Assembly (NCBI GenBank): GCA_014879735.1
Contig: JACSRN010000107.1
Span: 1 to 49,710 of the forward strand
DNA: 49,710 nucleotides
From: Paracoccaceae bacterium
GTDB lineage: Bacteria; Pseudomonadota; Alphaproteobacteria; Rhodobacterales; Rhodobacteraceae
Direction of reading: 5' to 3'
Below, piece after piece: positions 18,274 through 25,716 of the stretch. Position 1 is the stretch's first letter. Each line of letters opens with the position of its first letter. The notes beneath the pieces are model-generated. The model had not been told where the DNA came from, searched no databases, and saw nothing but the letters and a program-made list of their open reading frames with translations. Both the position numbers and the translations under genes were made by a program.

Positions 18274-18360
18274 GGGCTGCTCTTGTCGTTGGCTTGGCGC
18301 CATTAGACCACCTGCCGCGGGTCGGGCGCAAGATGTGGGGCGCCCGTCCCCGCCCGATCC

Positions 18361-18396
18361 CCCACGGGGAGCAGGTTGGGGGCGCTGCCCCGTGGG
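18361..18396. repeat. Host hairpin at the left edge of the Mu-like element
   Basis: CCCACGGGG (18361-18369) pairs with CCCCGTGGG (18388-18396) around the motif GGGGGCGCTGCCCC that recurs in this genome (compare 29634-29649). The right arm crosses the proposed element boundary at 18392/18393, so either its last four bases pair by chance or the boundary is slightly different. Confidence 0.5.
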
Positions 18397-18400
18397 CGGC

Positions 18401-18483
18401 GACACTTGGTTTGAACATTTGCCGTTTGCACGGCCTATGTTTTTTCAATGGGTTGCGGGGATGCGGTGACACTTGGTTTGAAC
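18401..18483 (+). repeat. Left-end transposase binding sites L1 and L2
   Basis: Two identical 16-mers GACACTTGGTTTGAAC at 18401-18416 (L1) and 18468-18483 (L2), each followed shortly by GCCGTTT. They match the right-end sites in inverted orientation. The wide L1-L2 spacing and close R1-R2 spacing mirror the asymmetry of phage Mu ends. MuA binding is inferred. Confidence 0.8.
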
Positions 18484-18625
18484 GGATTGTGCCGTTTCGG
18501 GCCGAAATCACGGCCAGTGCAGAAAACGCGCTCAGAAATTATTCAATAAAATCAATGTTTGGAAAAGCGAGGTCGTGCGCGAATTTGCCCACGACAGTAA
18601 CCTGTTCAGTTTACAGTTTACCCGT

Positions 18626-19162
18626 TCACATGTCCCACTTTGCGAAGGAATTCAGGTCGCCCTCAACCCATCGTGACATGGTCGCGTAGCTTCTCTTGAA
18701 GTAATCTTTTGGACGGTTCGGATGGCCGGATTGTCGATCCACAATCGACATAAAGTCGAGCATGCCTACTGCCGCAATCTCATGAAGCTCATACCCTTGT
18801 ATGAGCCGGTTCTCGACATCTATGGCAGTTTCAGGCTGTTTCTTGACTGCGTCCATCACCCTGATCAGCACATGAAGAACTGCTGACTGGCAAAAAACCG
18901 CGTAATCTTCTTTCGAAAACTCGCCCCTAGTCAGATCATCACCGCGACCGACCAGCCAGTCAATGGATACGCTCATACCATCGGCAATACCGATGAGCGC
19001 ATCCACACCAGGGCGCTGCGGGTCTTTGAGGTTCATATAGTTCTCAAGTGATCTCTTCGGCAAGCCGCATCGCTCCGCCATCTCATGGATGGTAAGCCCA
19101 CGCTCCGTTTGGAGCGCGCGGAGTCTCTCCGCCACATCGGTCGATTTCACTGCGTCAGCCAT
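18626..19162 (-). CDS. Mu-like prophage repressor (XRE/CI-type HTH)
   Basis: A 178-residue protein. The N-terminal helix-turn-helix is in VAERLRALQTERGLTIHEMAERCGLPKRSLENYMNLKDPQRPGVDALIGIADGMSVSIDWLVG (about residues 8-70), characteristic of XRE-family phage repressors. The C-terminal half is helical with no recognised domain. The start at 19162 is supported by AAGAGGTG about 7 bases upstream; an in-frame extension of 17 codons is less likely. It is divergent from the Ner-like and transposase genes across an operator-like palindrome, the classic Mu lysogeny switch. The gene and its surroundings are visibly less GC-rich than the host. It looks intact and may still confer immunity. Confidence 0.85.
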   Translation of the reverse strand: MADAVKSTDVAERLRALQTERGLTIHEMAERCGLPKRSLENYMNLKDPQRPGVDALIGIADGMSVSIDWLVGRGDDLTRGEFSKEDYAVFCQSAVLHVLIRVMDAVKKQPETAIDVENRLIQGYELHEIAAVGMLDFMSIVDRQSGHPNRPKDYFKRSYATMSRWVEGDLNSFAKWDM

Positions 19163-19177
19163 TGACGACACCTCTTT

Positions 19178-19194
19178 AGGTGTTATATACACCT
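19178..19194. promoter_or_regulatory. Operator-like palindrome of the prophage switch
   Basis: AGGTGT-TATAT-ACACCT (19178-19194), six-base arms and a five-base spacer, sits just upstream of the repressor start and overlaps its AT-rich promoter region. A related half-site AACACC occurs at 19219 beside TTCTA. It is the likely repressor/Ner operator; this is inferred from symmetry and position. Confidence 0.55.
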
Positions 19195-19206
19195 TATTAG
19201 AGCACT

Positions 19207-19440
19207 TTGTCACCTTCTAACACCCAATCACGTGACGATAAAGCGCGATACTTGACAGTCCGCGTGGCTTTCCTCTCTCGGGGCACATCGTTGCATGCTT
19301 GGCGTGGGGCGAACGGCATCGCTATGCAGAATGCCCGCGCTGTCCTGCTAGGCCTGTGGCGCGGCCCAAAGGCCGCCGCCATGGTTGCGAGAATCGTTGA
19401 AGCTGCGGCGGGCGGGCCCGATGACCATGCTTTGCAGTAG
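19207..19440 (+). CDS. Ner-like small HTH protein
   Basis: A 77-codon frame whose core KARYLTVRVAFLSRGTSLHAWRGANGIAMQNARAVLLGLWRGPKAAAMVARI resembles the short Ner/Nlp-type DNA-binding proteins encoded between the repressor and transposase of Mu-like phages. In Mu, Ner represses early and repressor promoters. The start is uncertain: TTG at 19207 has no clear ribosome site, and internal TTG/GTG codons could serve. Its stop overlaps the transposase start by 20 bp. Confidence 0.65.
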   Translation: MSPSNTQSRDDKARYLTVRVAFLSRGTSLHAWRGANGIAMQNARAVLLGLWRGPKAAAMVARIVEAAAGGPDDHALQ

Positions 19441-20322
19441 CGATCTGATTGGCATAGCGGGACTTCCCACCTCCCGAATGGGGGTTTGGAAGTGGCTGAT
19501 GCGCCATGAAATCCCACTGGTCGAAAGTGGCAGCGGCTACTCATTCCACTTGAGTGATCTACCTAATCAGGTGCGCCTCGCCTTCCCCGCCCGCCGTGCG
19601 GAGGCGATGGGCTTGCCGATGGGCACTTATGATGATGCGGCGCATCTGGCGTTGGCGGCGAAGCCGCAGGGGGTGCAGAACACCGCCTATGTCCGCGCCG
19701 AAACCATGATGTTCATCGCGAAGCATCGTGCAGCGGGCCTGACACAGGGACAGATCGCCCGGAGCCTCAGGGCGGAGGCGGCAAAGGCCGGGTCCGTGAT
19801 CCTCGACGCCTCGCGCGTGACGCTGGGCCGATCGGATCTCGGGCCTCGATCCAATCAACTGGGCACCTGCTCTTGCACCGGATTATCAGGGCCGAACCGC
19901 CACGGCGGAAGTCTCGCCCGAGGCGTGGGAACAGTTCGAACTCTATATCTATACCTCAGGCAAAAATGGCAGCGGGCCTGTTCTGATGACCGCCTGCGAG
20001 AAGGTTGCGGGCAATGCAGCGGAACATGGCTGGACGTGGCCCTGCTATCGCACCGTCATGCGCCACTGGAATCGGCTGGACATAGTTCGCCAGCGCACCC
20101 TTCGCACGGGCGAGGAAGCGGCAGCGAAATCGCTGACACAGTATCAGCCCCGCACCGTCGCGGGCCTGCGCGCCATGAGCCAAATCGAACTGGACGGGCG
20201 CGAGTTCAAGGTTTTGGTGCGATTCCGAGATGGCAGGGTCGGTTGTCCGTGGGTGATCATCTATGTTGACCGGGCTTCGAACCGAATCCTCAGCCATGCG
20301 GTTTCCACGTCAGAAAACGCTA
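19421..20322 (+). pseudogene. MuA-like transposase, frameshifted and truncated
   Basis: MuA-type DDE transposase remnant. The N-terminal end-binding domain reads SDLIGIAGLPTSRMGVWKWLMRHEIPL onward. The frame is lost near 19825: it continues two frames away as RISGLDPINWAPALAPDYQGRT through YIYTSGKNGSGPVLMTACEKVAGN and then enters the catalytic core at MSQIELDGREFKVLVRFRDG, where the first catalytic Asp is expected, and VIIYVDRASNRILSHAVSTSENA. Sequence similarity stops at about 20322, where gpT leader sequence takes over. About 300 of the usual 600-700 residues remain and the second and third acidic residues are missing, so it cannot be active. Confidence 0.85.
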
Positions 20323-20369
20323 TGTTCCGAGGGGTGCGACAGCCGTGCCCGAATTCAGGGAACGCCCGC

Positions 20370-21263
20370 ATGATCATCAATGGCCAGACACTGGACCTCG
20401 CCTGCGGGGGCTTCAAGACCGTCTATACCGATGCCTTCAACCAGGCTGAGACGCACTACGACAAGATCGCCATGACGGTCCCCAGTTCGTCGCGCGATGA
20501 AAGCTATGGCTGGATCGGTCAGTTCCCGCAGCTGCGCGAATGGGTCGGACCGCGCCAGGTGAAGAACCTGGCGGCGCATGGGTTCACCATCACAAACCGG
20601 ACGTTCGAAAGCACTGTCGCGGTCAAGCGGGCCGATGTCGAGGATGACCGGCTGGGCATCTTCAAACCGATGTTTGCCGAGATGGGCACCTTCGCCCGGC
20701 GTCACCCCGAAGAACTGGTGTTCAGCCTACTGAAAAGTGGCTTCACCGCCCCCTGCTTCGACGGCACGACCTTCTTTGCCGAAGATCATGAATTGGAAAT
20801 CGACGGCGCAAAGGTGGAGGTCAGCAACATGCAGGCCGGCACCGGGCCGGCATGGTTCCTGCTCGATACCTCGCGCGCCCTGCGGCCGATCATCTGGCAG
20901 GAGCGGGCCGGTTACGAGTTCCAGTCGATCACCGACAGCAGCGACCCGCATGTCTTCATGAATGACCAGTATCTCTACGGCGTGCGGGCGCCGGTGAATG
21001 CGGGCTTCGGCTTGTGGCAACTGGCTTATGGCTCAAAGCAACCCCTGACCATGATGAACTACGCTCCCGCCCGCGCCGCGATGATGAACTTTCGCGCGGA
21101 TGGTGGCCGCATCCTGGGCGTGAAACCGACGGTCCTGGTGGTGTCGCCCGAACTCGAGTCCGCCGGGCTGCAAATTCTGAACGCGCTGTTGACAGAAGAC
21201 GGTGGTTCGAACGTCTGGGCCAACACGGCCCAGTTGATCGTCACCCCTTACGTGAATGGCTGA
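20370..21263 (+). CDS. Mu-like major head protein gpT
   Basis: A 297-residue protein matching the Mu gpT major capsid family in length (Mu about 305) and in its start, MIINGQTLDLACGGFKTVYTDAF. It continues with PSSSRDESYGWIGQFPQLREWVGPRQVKNL and ends PYVNG. Other family-like parts are FKPMFAEMGTFARRHPEELVFSLL and DQYLYGVRAPVNAGFGLWQLAYGSK. The ATG at 20370 follows CAGGGAAC; the frame upstream runs into transposase sequence and is a deletion fusion. No frameshift is seen, so the protein could still be made if transcribed from the early promoter. Confidence 0.9.
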   Translation: MIINGQTLDLACGGFKTVYTDAFNQAETHYDKIAMTVPSSSRDESYGWIGQFPQLREWVGPRQVKNLAAHGFTITNRTFESTVAVKRADVEDDRLGIFKPMFAEMGTFARRHPEELVFSLLKSGFTAPCFDGTTFFAEDHELEIDGAKVEVSNMQAGTGPAWFLLDTSRALRPIIWQERAGYEFQSITDSSDPHVFMNDQYLYGVRAPVNAGFGLWQLAYGSKQPLTMMNYAPARAAMMNFRADGGRILGVKPTVLVVSPELESAGLQILNALLTEDGGSNVWANTAQLIVTPYVNG

Positions 21264-21266
21264 TCC

Positions 21267-21701
21267 ATGTCCGCACTGACTTCCGAACGCAACACGACCC
21301 AACTGCGCGGCGAAACCCGCGTCGAACCGCTGGCCGCTGCCGTCAAGGTCTGGAAGGGCGGCATCCTGATGCGCAATGCCGCAGGCTTCGTCACCAAAGC
21401 GGCCACGGCAGCCGGATGCATCGGCATCGGCAGGGCAGAAGCGACCGCAGACAATGGTGCAGGATTGGCCGGGGCGGTTTCGGTGGAATATCGGGCCGGC
21501 GTCTTCGGTTTCGCCAATTCCGGCGGGCCGGATGCCATTGCGCGGGCCGATATTGGCAAGCTCTGCTACATCGTCGATGATCAGACGGTCGCCAAGACCA
21601 ATGGCACGGCCACGCGCTCACCCGCCGGGATTGTGGACAGTATCGACGCCGGCACGGTTTGGGCCCGCCTTGACGAGGCGGTAACGCGAGGCGCGGTCTG
21701 A
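21267..21701 (+). CDS. Phage capsid decoration-like protein
   Basis: A 144-residue Ala/Gly-rich protein that starts 3 bases after the gpT stop and overlaps the next start by one base. The pattern VWKGGILMRNAAGFVTKA and KLCYIVDDQTVAKTNGTATRSPAGIVDSIDAGTVWARL resembles the DUF2190-like or head-decoration proteins found beside head protease and gpT in Mu-like phages. I cannot assign it more exactly. It is intact. Confidence 0.65.
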   Translation: MSALTSERNTTQLRGETRVEPLAAAVKVWKGGILMRNAAGFVTKAATAAGCIGIGRAEATADNGAGLAGAVSVEYRAGVFGFANSGGPDAIARADIGKLCYIVDDQTVAKTNGTATRSPAGIVDSIDAGTVWARLDEAVTRGAV

Positions 21702-22668
21702 TGTCTGGACTTTCGCTCGCTGTCTGCGACCGTGCGCTTGCTCCGGGCTGGGCGGCCCCTGAATGGGTTCACCTGTTTCCGGTTGGCCGGATGAGGGCGC
21801 GCGACGGGCGGCAGTTCGATCTTGCCGACCCGGCCGCAGTCCTTCTGGACTTCCAGTCGCGCGGTGTCGATCTGCCCATCGATTACGAGCATCAGAACGA
21901 CCGGTCGGAAGCCAAGCTTAGCGGGCCGGTGCCGGCCGCCGGCTGGATCAAGGCGTTGAAGGCCGATGAAACCGGCCTCTGGGGCCGGGCCGAATGGACG
22001 GCAACCGCGCGCGAAATGCTGGAGCGGCGGGAATACCGCTACCTCAGCCCCTCCTTCCTGTTCCATCCGCAGACCCGGCAGGTCATTCGCCTGAAGGGCG
22101 CGGGGCTTGGCCACAACCCCAACCTGCACCTGACCGCGCTCGCAAACGAGGATGCCGACATGTCCGGAACTGAAGAGCGCAACGCCGAACAGCCCAATCC
22201 GCACCTGTTGCCGCACCTGGCCGAGGTTTTGGGTCTTGCGCCCGAAAGCGATGCAGTGGCCGTGCTTACGGCGATCCTTGCCGCGCTGCTGCCCGGTGCC
22301 GCCTTGGGCGGGCGAACAACCTGACCCATCGCGGTTTGTGCCTGTCGACGCCGTGCGTGAGCTGCTTGCAGACCGCAACAACCGCATCGCCACGATGCGC
22401 GAATCCGAGGCCAGCGCAAAGGTCGAAGCTGCGATGCGCGACGGCCACCTGACCCCGGCAATGCGGAGTTGGGCAACGGCGCTGTGCATGCGACATTGAG
22501 AGCTTCGACAGCTTCATTGCAAGGTCGCCGGCCCCCTTTGCCCACCTCTTCCGCCCGATGGTATCGGGCATCGCACCGGCCGGCGCGGTGCAGGCCATCG
22601 CCGAGACGGCCGAGGAAGCCGCGATCTGCGCTCAGCTCGGCCTGAAGCCGGGCAGTCTTAAAGCCTGA
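21701..22668 (+). pseudogene. Mu-like head protease/scaffold gpI, two frameshifts
   Basis: Prophage I-type protease with scaffold. The first 200 residues are in one frame: WVHLFPVGRMRARDGRQF, LPIDYEHQNDR, YRYLSPSFLFHP and HNPNLHLTALAN are family hallmarks. The frame ends early at a TGA at 22322-22324. The expected continuation RFVPVDAVRELLADRNN appears in the next frame to 22488. The last part, DIESFDSFIARSPAPFAHLF and AICAQLGLKPGSLKA, is in the third frame, ending at 22668. Each break has the same phase change, in G/C-rich runs near 22308 and 22488. Summed length is about 320 residues against 361 for Mu gpI. Host genes here have no such breaks. Confidence 0.85.
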
Positions 22669-22670
22669 TA

Positions 22671-22700
22671 CCGGATCGGGTGTGTTCCCGCCCGATCCGG
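22671..22700. terminator. Perfect hairpin after the protease pseudogene
   Basis: CCGGATCGGG (22671-22680) and CCCGATCCGG (22691-22700) form a 10-bp stem with a 10-nt loop directly after the gpI stop. No T-run follows. It probably closed a phage late transcript. Confidence 0.55.
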
Positions 22701-22817
22701 AGAGGCGTGGGTTGAGGGTCCGTCCGGACGCTTGCGAACCTGCGCCGCCCTGCCCGCGCCGTCCGATTCCCCGTGGACGGAGGGTGCGGGCGTCCTTCTT
22801 CCGATGAGGGCCTGCAC

Positions 22818-23180
22818 GTGCCGACCGAACTTCCCGCAAGCCCGATGCCACGGGCCTCCGCCCAGGTCGCGCCCGTCGTCGAGTGCCTCGGGGCGGAACT
22901 GGCGGTGCAGTTCCTCCTGCGCTGTGGCGGTGCGGGCCTCTACATCAGCCGGAATGCAGGTGCCGACAGCGCTGTTGCCGCCCTTGTGGGCCACGACGCC
23001 ATGGCCCGGATGGCGGACCATCCCCGCATTGGCGCGCATATCGCGCGGGTGCCTTTGGCCCGTCGCTGGCTCGCGCTGACGCTGCATTGGCAAGGTCACT
23101 CAATCGCGCAGACCGCCCGGATGCTGCGCATCTCGGATGTGACGGTGCGCGGATACATCTCACAGGGCAGGGTCGCGTGA
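22818..23180 (+). CDS. Mor-like phage transcription activator
   Basis: A protein of about 120 residues. The middle, LRCGGAGLYISRNAGADSAVAALVG, resembles the GG-x-x-hydrophobic-Y-I/L-P strand of the Mor/C family, and the end HSIAQTARMLRISDVTVRGYISQG is a helix-turn-helix. Mor activates the middle promoter of Mu. The GTG at 22818 has GAGGG upstream; an alternative GTG at 22773 adds 15 residues. The assignment rests on weak similarity. Confidence 0.55.
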   Translation: MPTELPASPMPRASAQVAPVVECLGAELAVQFLLRCGGAGLYISRNAGADSAVAALVGHDAMARMADHPRIGAHIARVPLARRWLALTLHWQGHSIAQTARMLRISDVTVRGYISQGRVA

Positions 23181-23184
23181 CACG

Positions 23185-23652
23185 ATGACGGGACACAAGG
23201 AAACCGCTGCCACGAGACCCGACCCGATGCGCCTCCTGGTGGACGCCCTGGCGGAAATCGACAGGGTGCGGAATACGTTGACCCGCCTCCTGAGCGGACT
23301 TGAAGGTGCCATTGAACCGGCATTAAACGAGCCTTCAAGCCCACTTAGCGACCCGGCTTCGTGGCGGGCGGCGCATCGCTCGGGCACCCCTTCGAAGATC
23401 GAGGCCGATGCCGAGCTGCGCGCATTCATTGTCGCGCGCATCACCTCGCAAACCTACGACCAGATTGTCGCTTCAGTCGCTGCGACCTTTCCACCTGAAA
23501 GACGTATCTCGCGGTCCAGCCTCAGCCGCTGGTTCCGGCGGCAGCGTCTCCAACCCGTGGCGTCTCAATCGGCTGATACCGGCTGTCATCAGAAAATCCC
23601 GATATTCACCGGACGTTCAGACCAACTGTCACTCACTGTTCAAACCTTGTGA
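23185..23652 (+). pseudogene. gp27-like phage protein, probably truncated by the right end
   Basis: A 155-codon frame 4 bases after the Mor-like gene. TPSKIEADAELRAFIVARITSQTYDQIVASVAATFPPERRISRSSLSRWFRRQ resembles the Mu gp27 (DUF3486, small-terminase-like) pattern of PSKI plus a C-terminal HTH ending in S-x-S-x-x-R. The last 25 or so residues look non-conserved, run through both right-end transposase sites, and the TGA stop lies inside R1. I infer that a deletion joined this gene to the right end. Confidence 0.5.
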
Positions 23653-23654
23653 CA
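23615..23654 (-). repeat. Right-end transposase binding sites R2 and R1
   Basis: Read inward from the right end: R1 TGTCACAAGGTTTGAAC (23638-23654) and R2 TGACAGTTGGTCTGAAC (23615-23631), 23 bp apart. R1 lies the same 8 bp from the terminal CA as L1 lies from the terminal TG. Both match the left sites with a few substitutions. Confidence 0.8.
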
Positions 23655-23692
23655 CCACACACTCCGTCCTTGCGTACCGCACGGACTCCCCC

Positions 23693-23751
23693 GGGATATT
23701 TGTCCAGAGAAGAAGAGCACAATGCCGCCTTCTTCTCTGGACAAATATCCC
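23693..23751. terminator. Perfect 23-bp inverted repeat, bidirectional terminator-like
   Basis: Arms 23693-23715 (starting GGGATATTTGTCC) and 23729-23751 (ending GGACAAATATCCC) are perfectly complementary around a 13-nt loop. It lies 38 bp after the stop of the minus-strand LLM gene. The arm sequence belongs to the host motif CCCCGGG-TATTT-G seen again at 29667, so this is a native intergenic element, not part of the prophage. Confidence 0.75.
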
Positions 23752-23789
23752 CGCCGGAGGCTCCGCCCGCTTGCGCGGGCGGATCTGTC

Positions 23790-24809
23790 TTATCGCCAGC
23801 CGAGGCTTGGCGCGACCTGGGTCAGGATCGTCTCGATCACATGCGCGTTGTAATCGACACCCAGCGTATTCGGAATGGTCAGCAGCAAGGTGTCGGCCGC
23901 CGCAATGCCCTCGTCCTGTTTCAGTTCCTCGATCAGCCGGTCCGGCTCGCCCACGTAGCTGCGGCCGAAGACGGCGCGGAAATTGTCGATCCGGCCGATC
24001 TGGTCCTGTTCCGGCCGACCGCGGCCGAAATACATCCGGTCGAGGTCGTTCACGATCGGGAAGATCGACCGGCTGACCGAGGTGCGCGGGGTGCGGCTGT
24101 GGCCGGCGGCCCTCCAGGCCTCGTGGAAGCGGGCGATCTGGCGCGCCTGCTGGATGTGCAGCGGCTCGCCGCCCTCGTCCTGTTTCAGGGTCGAGCTTTG
24201 CAGGTTCATCCCCTGTTCGGCCGCCCAGACGGCAGTGGCATCCGAGGCCGCACCCCACCAGATGCGCTCGCGCAGCCCCTCGGAATGGGGTTCCAGGCGC
24301 AGAAGGCCGGGCGGGTTGGGGAACATCGGCCAGGGATTCGGCTCTGCAAAGCCCGTGCCATCGAGCAGCCCGAGAAAGGTCAGCGCATGGCGCCGCGCCA
24401 TGTCCTGATCGGTTTCGCCCTCGGCCGGAACATGACCGAAATGCCGCCAGCCATCGACCACCTGTTCGGGGCTGCCGCGCGAAATGCCGAGTTGCAGCCG
24501 CCCGCCGGCGATCAGATCGGCGCTGCCCGCGTCCTCGGCCATGTAGAACGGGTTTTCATAGCGCATGTCGATCACGCCGGTGCCGATCTCGATCCGCTTT
24601 GTCCGGGCGCCTATGGCGGCGAGCAGCGGAAAGGGCGAGCCGAGCTGCCGCGCGAAATGGTGGACGCGAAAATAGGCGCCATCACCGCCCAGATCCTCGG
24701 TTGCGACGGCAAGGTCGATCGATTGCAACAGCACATCGGAGGCCGAACGCGCGGCCGAGCCACGTTCGTCCGACCAGTGGCCGAAGGAGAGAAAGCCGAT
24801 CTTCTTCAT
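23790..24809 (-). CDS. LLM-class flavin-dependent oxidoreductase
   Basis: A 339-residue luciferase-like monooxygenase homologue. These TIM-barrel enzymes use reduced FMN to oxidise diverse substrates. Family segments are YFRVHHFARQLGSPFPLLAAIGARTKRIEIGTGVIDMRYENPFYMAEDAGSADLIAGGRLQLGISRGSPEQV (residues 46-120) and SRSIFPIVNDLDRMYF, then GEPDRLIEELKQDEGIAAADTLLLTIPNTLG. It starts MKKIGFLSFGHWSD. No flavin reductase lies next to it, and the substrate is unknown. The GST gene lies about 130 bp upstream on the same strand and may be co-transcribed. Confidence 0.92.
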   Translation of the reverse strand: MKKIGFLSFGHWSDERGSAARSASDVLLQSIDLAVATEDLGGDGAYFRVHHFARQLGSPFPLLAAIGARTKRIEIGTGVIDMRYENPFYMAEDAGSADLIAGGRLQLGISRGSPEQVVDGWRHFGHVPAEGETDQDMARRHALTFLGLLDGTGFAEPNPWPMFPNPPGLLRLEPHSEGLRERIWWGAASDATAVWAAEQGMNLQSSTLKQDEGGEPLHIQQARQIARFHEAWRAAGHSRTPRTSVSRSIFPIVNDLDRMYFGRGRPEQDQIGRIDNFRAVFGRSYVGEPDRLIEELKQDEGIAAADTLLLTIPNTLGVDYNAHVIETILTQVAPSLGWR

Positions 24810-24936
24810 GGGCGTAGTCCTTTCCCGGAAAAGGGGGTCTGGGCGGAAGGTAGGTCCGGCGGTACCATTGCGCCAGTGCTCCGGTCGCGGCGTCGACGCA
24901 CAGGCCCTGTGCGCGGGGGCGGGCGGCGGTGCGGCC

Positions 24937-25596
24937 TCAGGCCGGCTCCATCAGGCGTCGGTCCCACATCGCGCGGAAGGCCGGGCGAGACTGGCAGGTT
25001 TCGAGCCAGGCCGTCACCTTCGGATATCCGGCCAGCAGCGTCGGGTGGCCCTGCGCATAACGGACGATTTCGGCCATGTTGACATCGGCCACGGTGAAGC
25101 GGTCGCCCACCATCCAGGCCCGCCCGGCGAGATGCCCTTCCAGCCGCGCGAGCGGCCGGCGCAAGCGTTCGGCGCAAAGCGCAAGCGCCGCCTCCACCTC
25201 CGGCGTATCGACCCTGCCCGAGCCAAGCGCCATCTGGATTTCCAGCGCCGGCGTCTCGATCCCGGTCGCGGCGGCAAGCGCCCATTGTTCCATCAGCGCC
25301 AGTTCGGCCGCATCCTGCGGGCCCAGCGCACCGCCACGGGTCCGCGCGATGTGCAGCGTGATCGCCAGCGATTCGGTCAGCACCAGATCGCCATCGCACA
25401 TTGCCGGAATCTGGCCCTGGGGGTTCACCGCCAGAAACTCGGGCGAGGCGGTGGTGATCCCGGCGGTGGCCTCTTCCCCGGCCTTGACGCGATAGGATTG
25501 GATCACCGGCACATGCGTGAATGGAGTTCCGATCTCCTCCAGCAACCAAAGCGGTCGCGACGCGCGCGAACGATAGACGCCATAGATGGCCAGCAT
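24937..25596 (-). CDS. Glutathione S-transferase family protein
   Basis: A 219-residue protein with an N-terminal thioredoxin-like domain (MLAIYGVYRSRASRPLWLLEEIGTPF; FLAVNPQGQIPAMCDGDLVLTESLAITLHIAR) and an all-helical C-terminal domain (FTVADVNMAEIVRYAQ, the usual N-capping box). The S/R-rich loop YRSRASR holds the position of the catalytic Ser. Conjugation or isomerisation using glutathione is the family role; the substrate is unknown. An AAGGGG site precedes the ATG at 25596; the longer open frame upstream overlaps the divergent regulator and is rejected. Confidence 0.92.
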   Translation of the reverse strand: MLAIYGVYRSRASRPLWLLEEIGTPFTHVPVIQSYRVKAGEEATAGITTASPEFLAVNPQGQIPAMCDGDLVLTESLAITLHIARTRGGALGPQDAAELALMEQWALAAATGIETPALEIQMALGSGRVDTPEVEAALALCAERLRRPLARLEGHLAGRAWMVGDRFTVADVNMAEIVRYAQGHPTLLAGYPKVTAWLETCQSRPAFRAMWDRRLMEPA

Positions 25597-25716
25597 GGTG
25601 GAAACCCCTTTCTTCCGGCGCATTTGGCCCATTTCTGACGTATAATTTCTGCAACGTCCATGGAATCGCCTAGGCCGTGCCGCCGGTCCTGCGGCCCCGA
25701 CCAAGCAGAGCAGACG

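Larger units (their letters stand above)
18393..23661 (+). mobile_element. Deletion remnant of a Mu-like transposable prophage (about 5.3 kb)
   Basis: Boundaries rest on four observations: TG at 18393 and CA at 23660-23661; paired inverted end-binding sites (18401, 18468 on the left; 23615, 23638 on the right) at equal distance from both ends; flanking pentamers CCCCG (18388-18392) and CTCCG (23662-23666), a 5-bp duplication with one mismatch as expected for Mu-type transposition; and host motif halves outside. Content: repressor, Ner-like protein, broken MuA, major head gpT, a decoration-like protein, broken protease gpI, a Mor-like regulator and a gp27-like fragment. Functional Mu-like prophages are about 35-40 kb, so most of the genome is gone. 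It is probably immobile without help. Confidence 0.88.

Noticed and set aside
19986-21263. Single intact 425-residue phage gene
   Set aside because: The first 112 codons are transposase and the rest is a complete gpT with its own start; it is a deletion fusion, not a natural gene.
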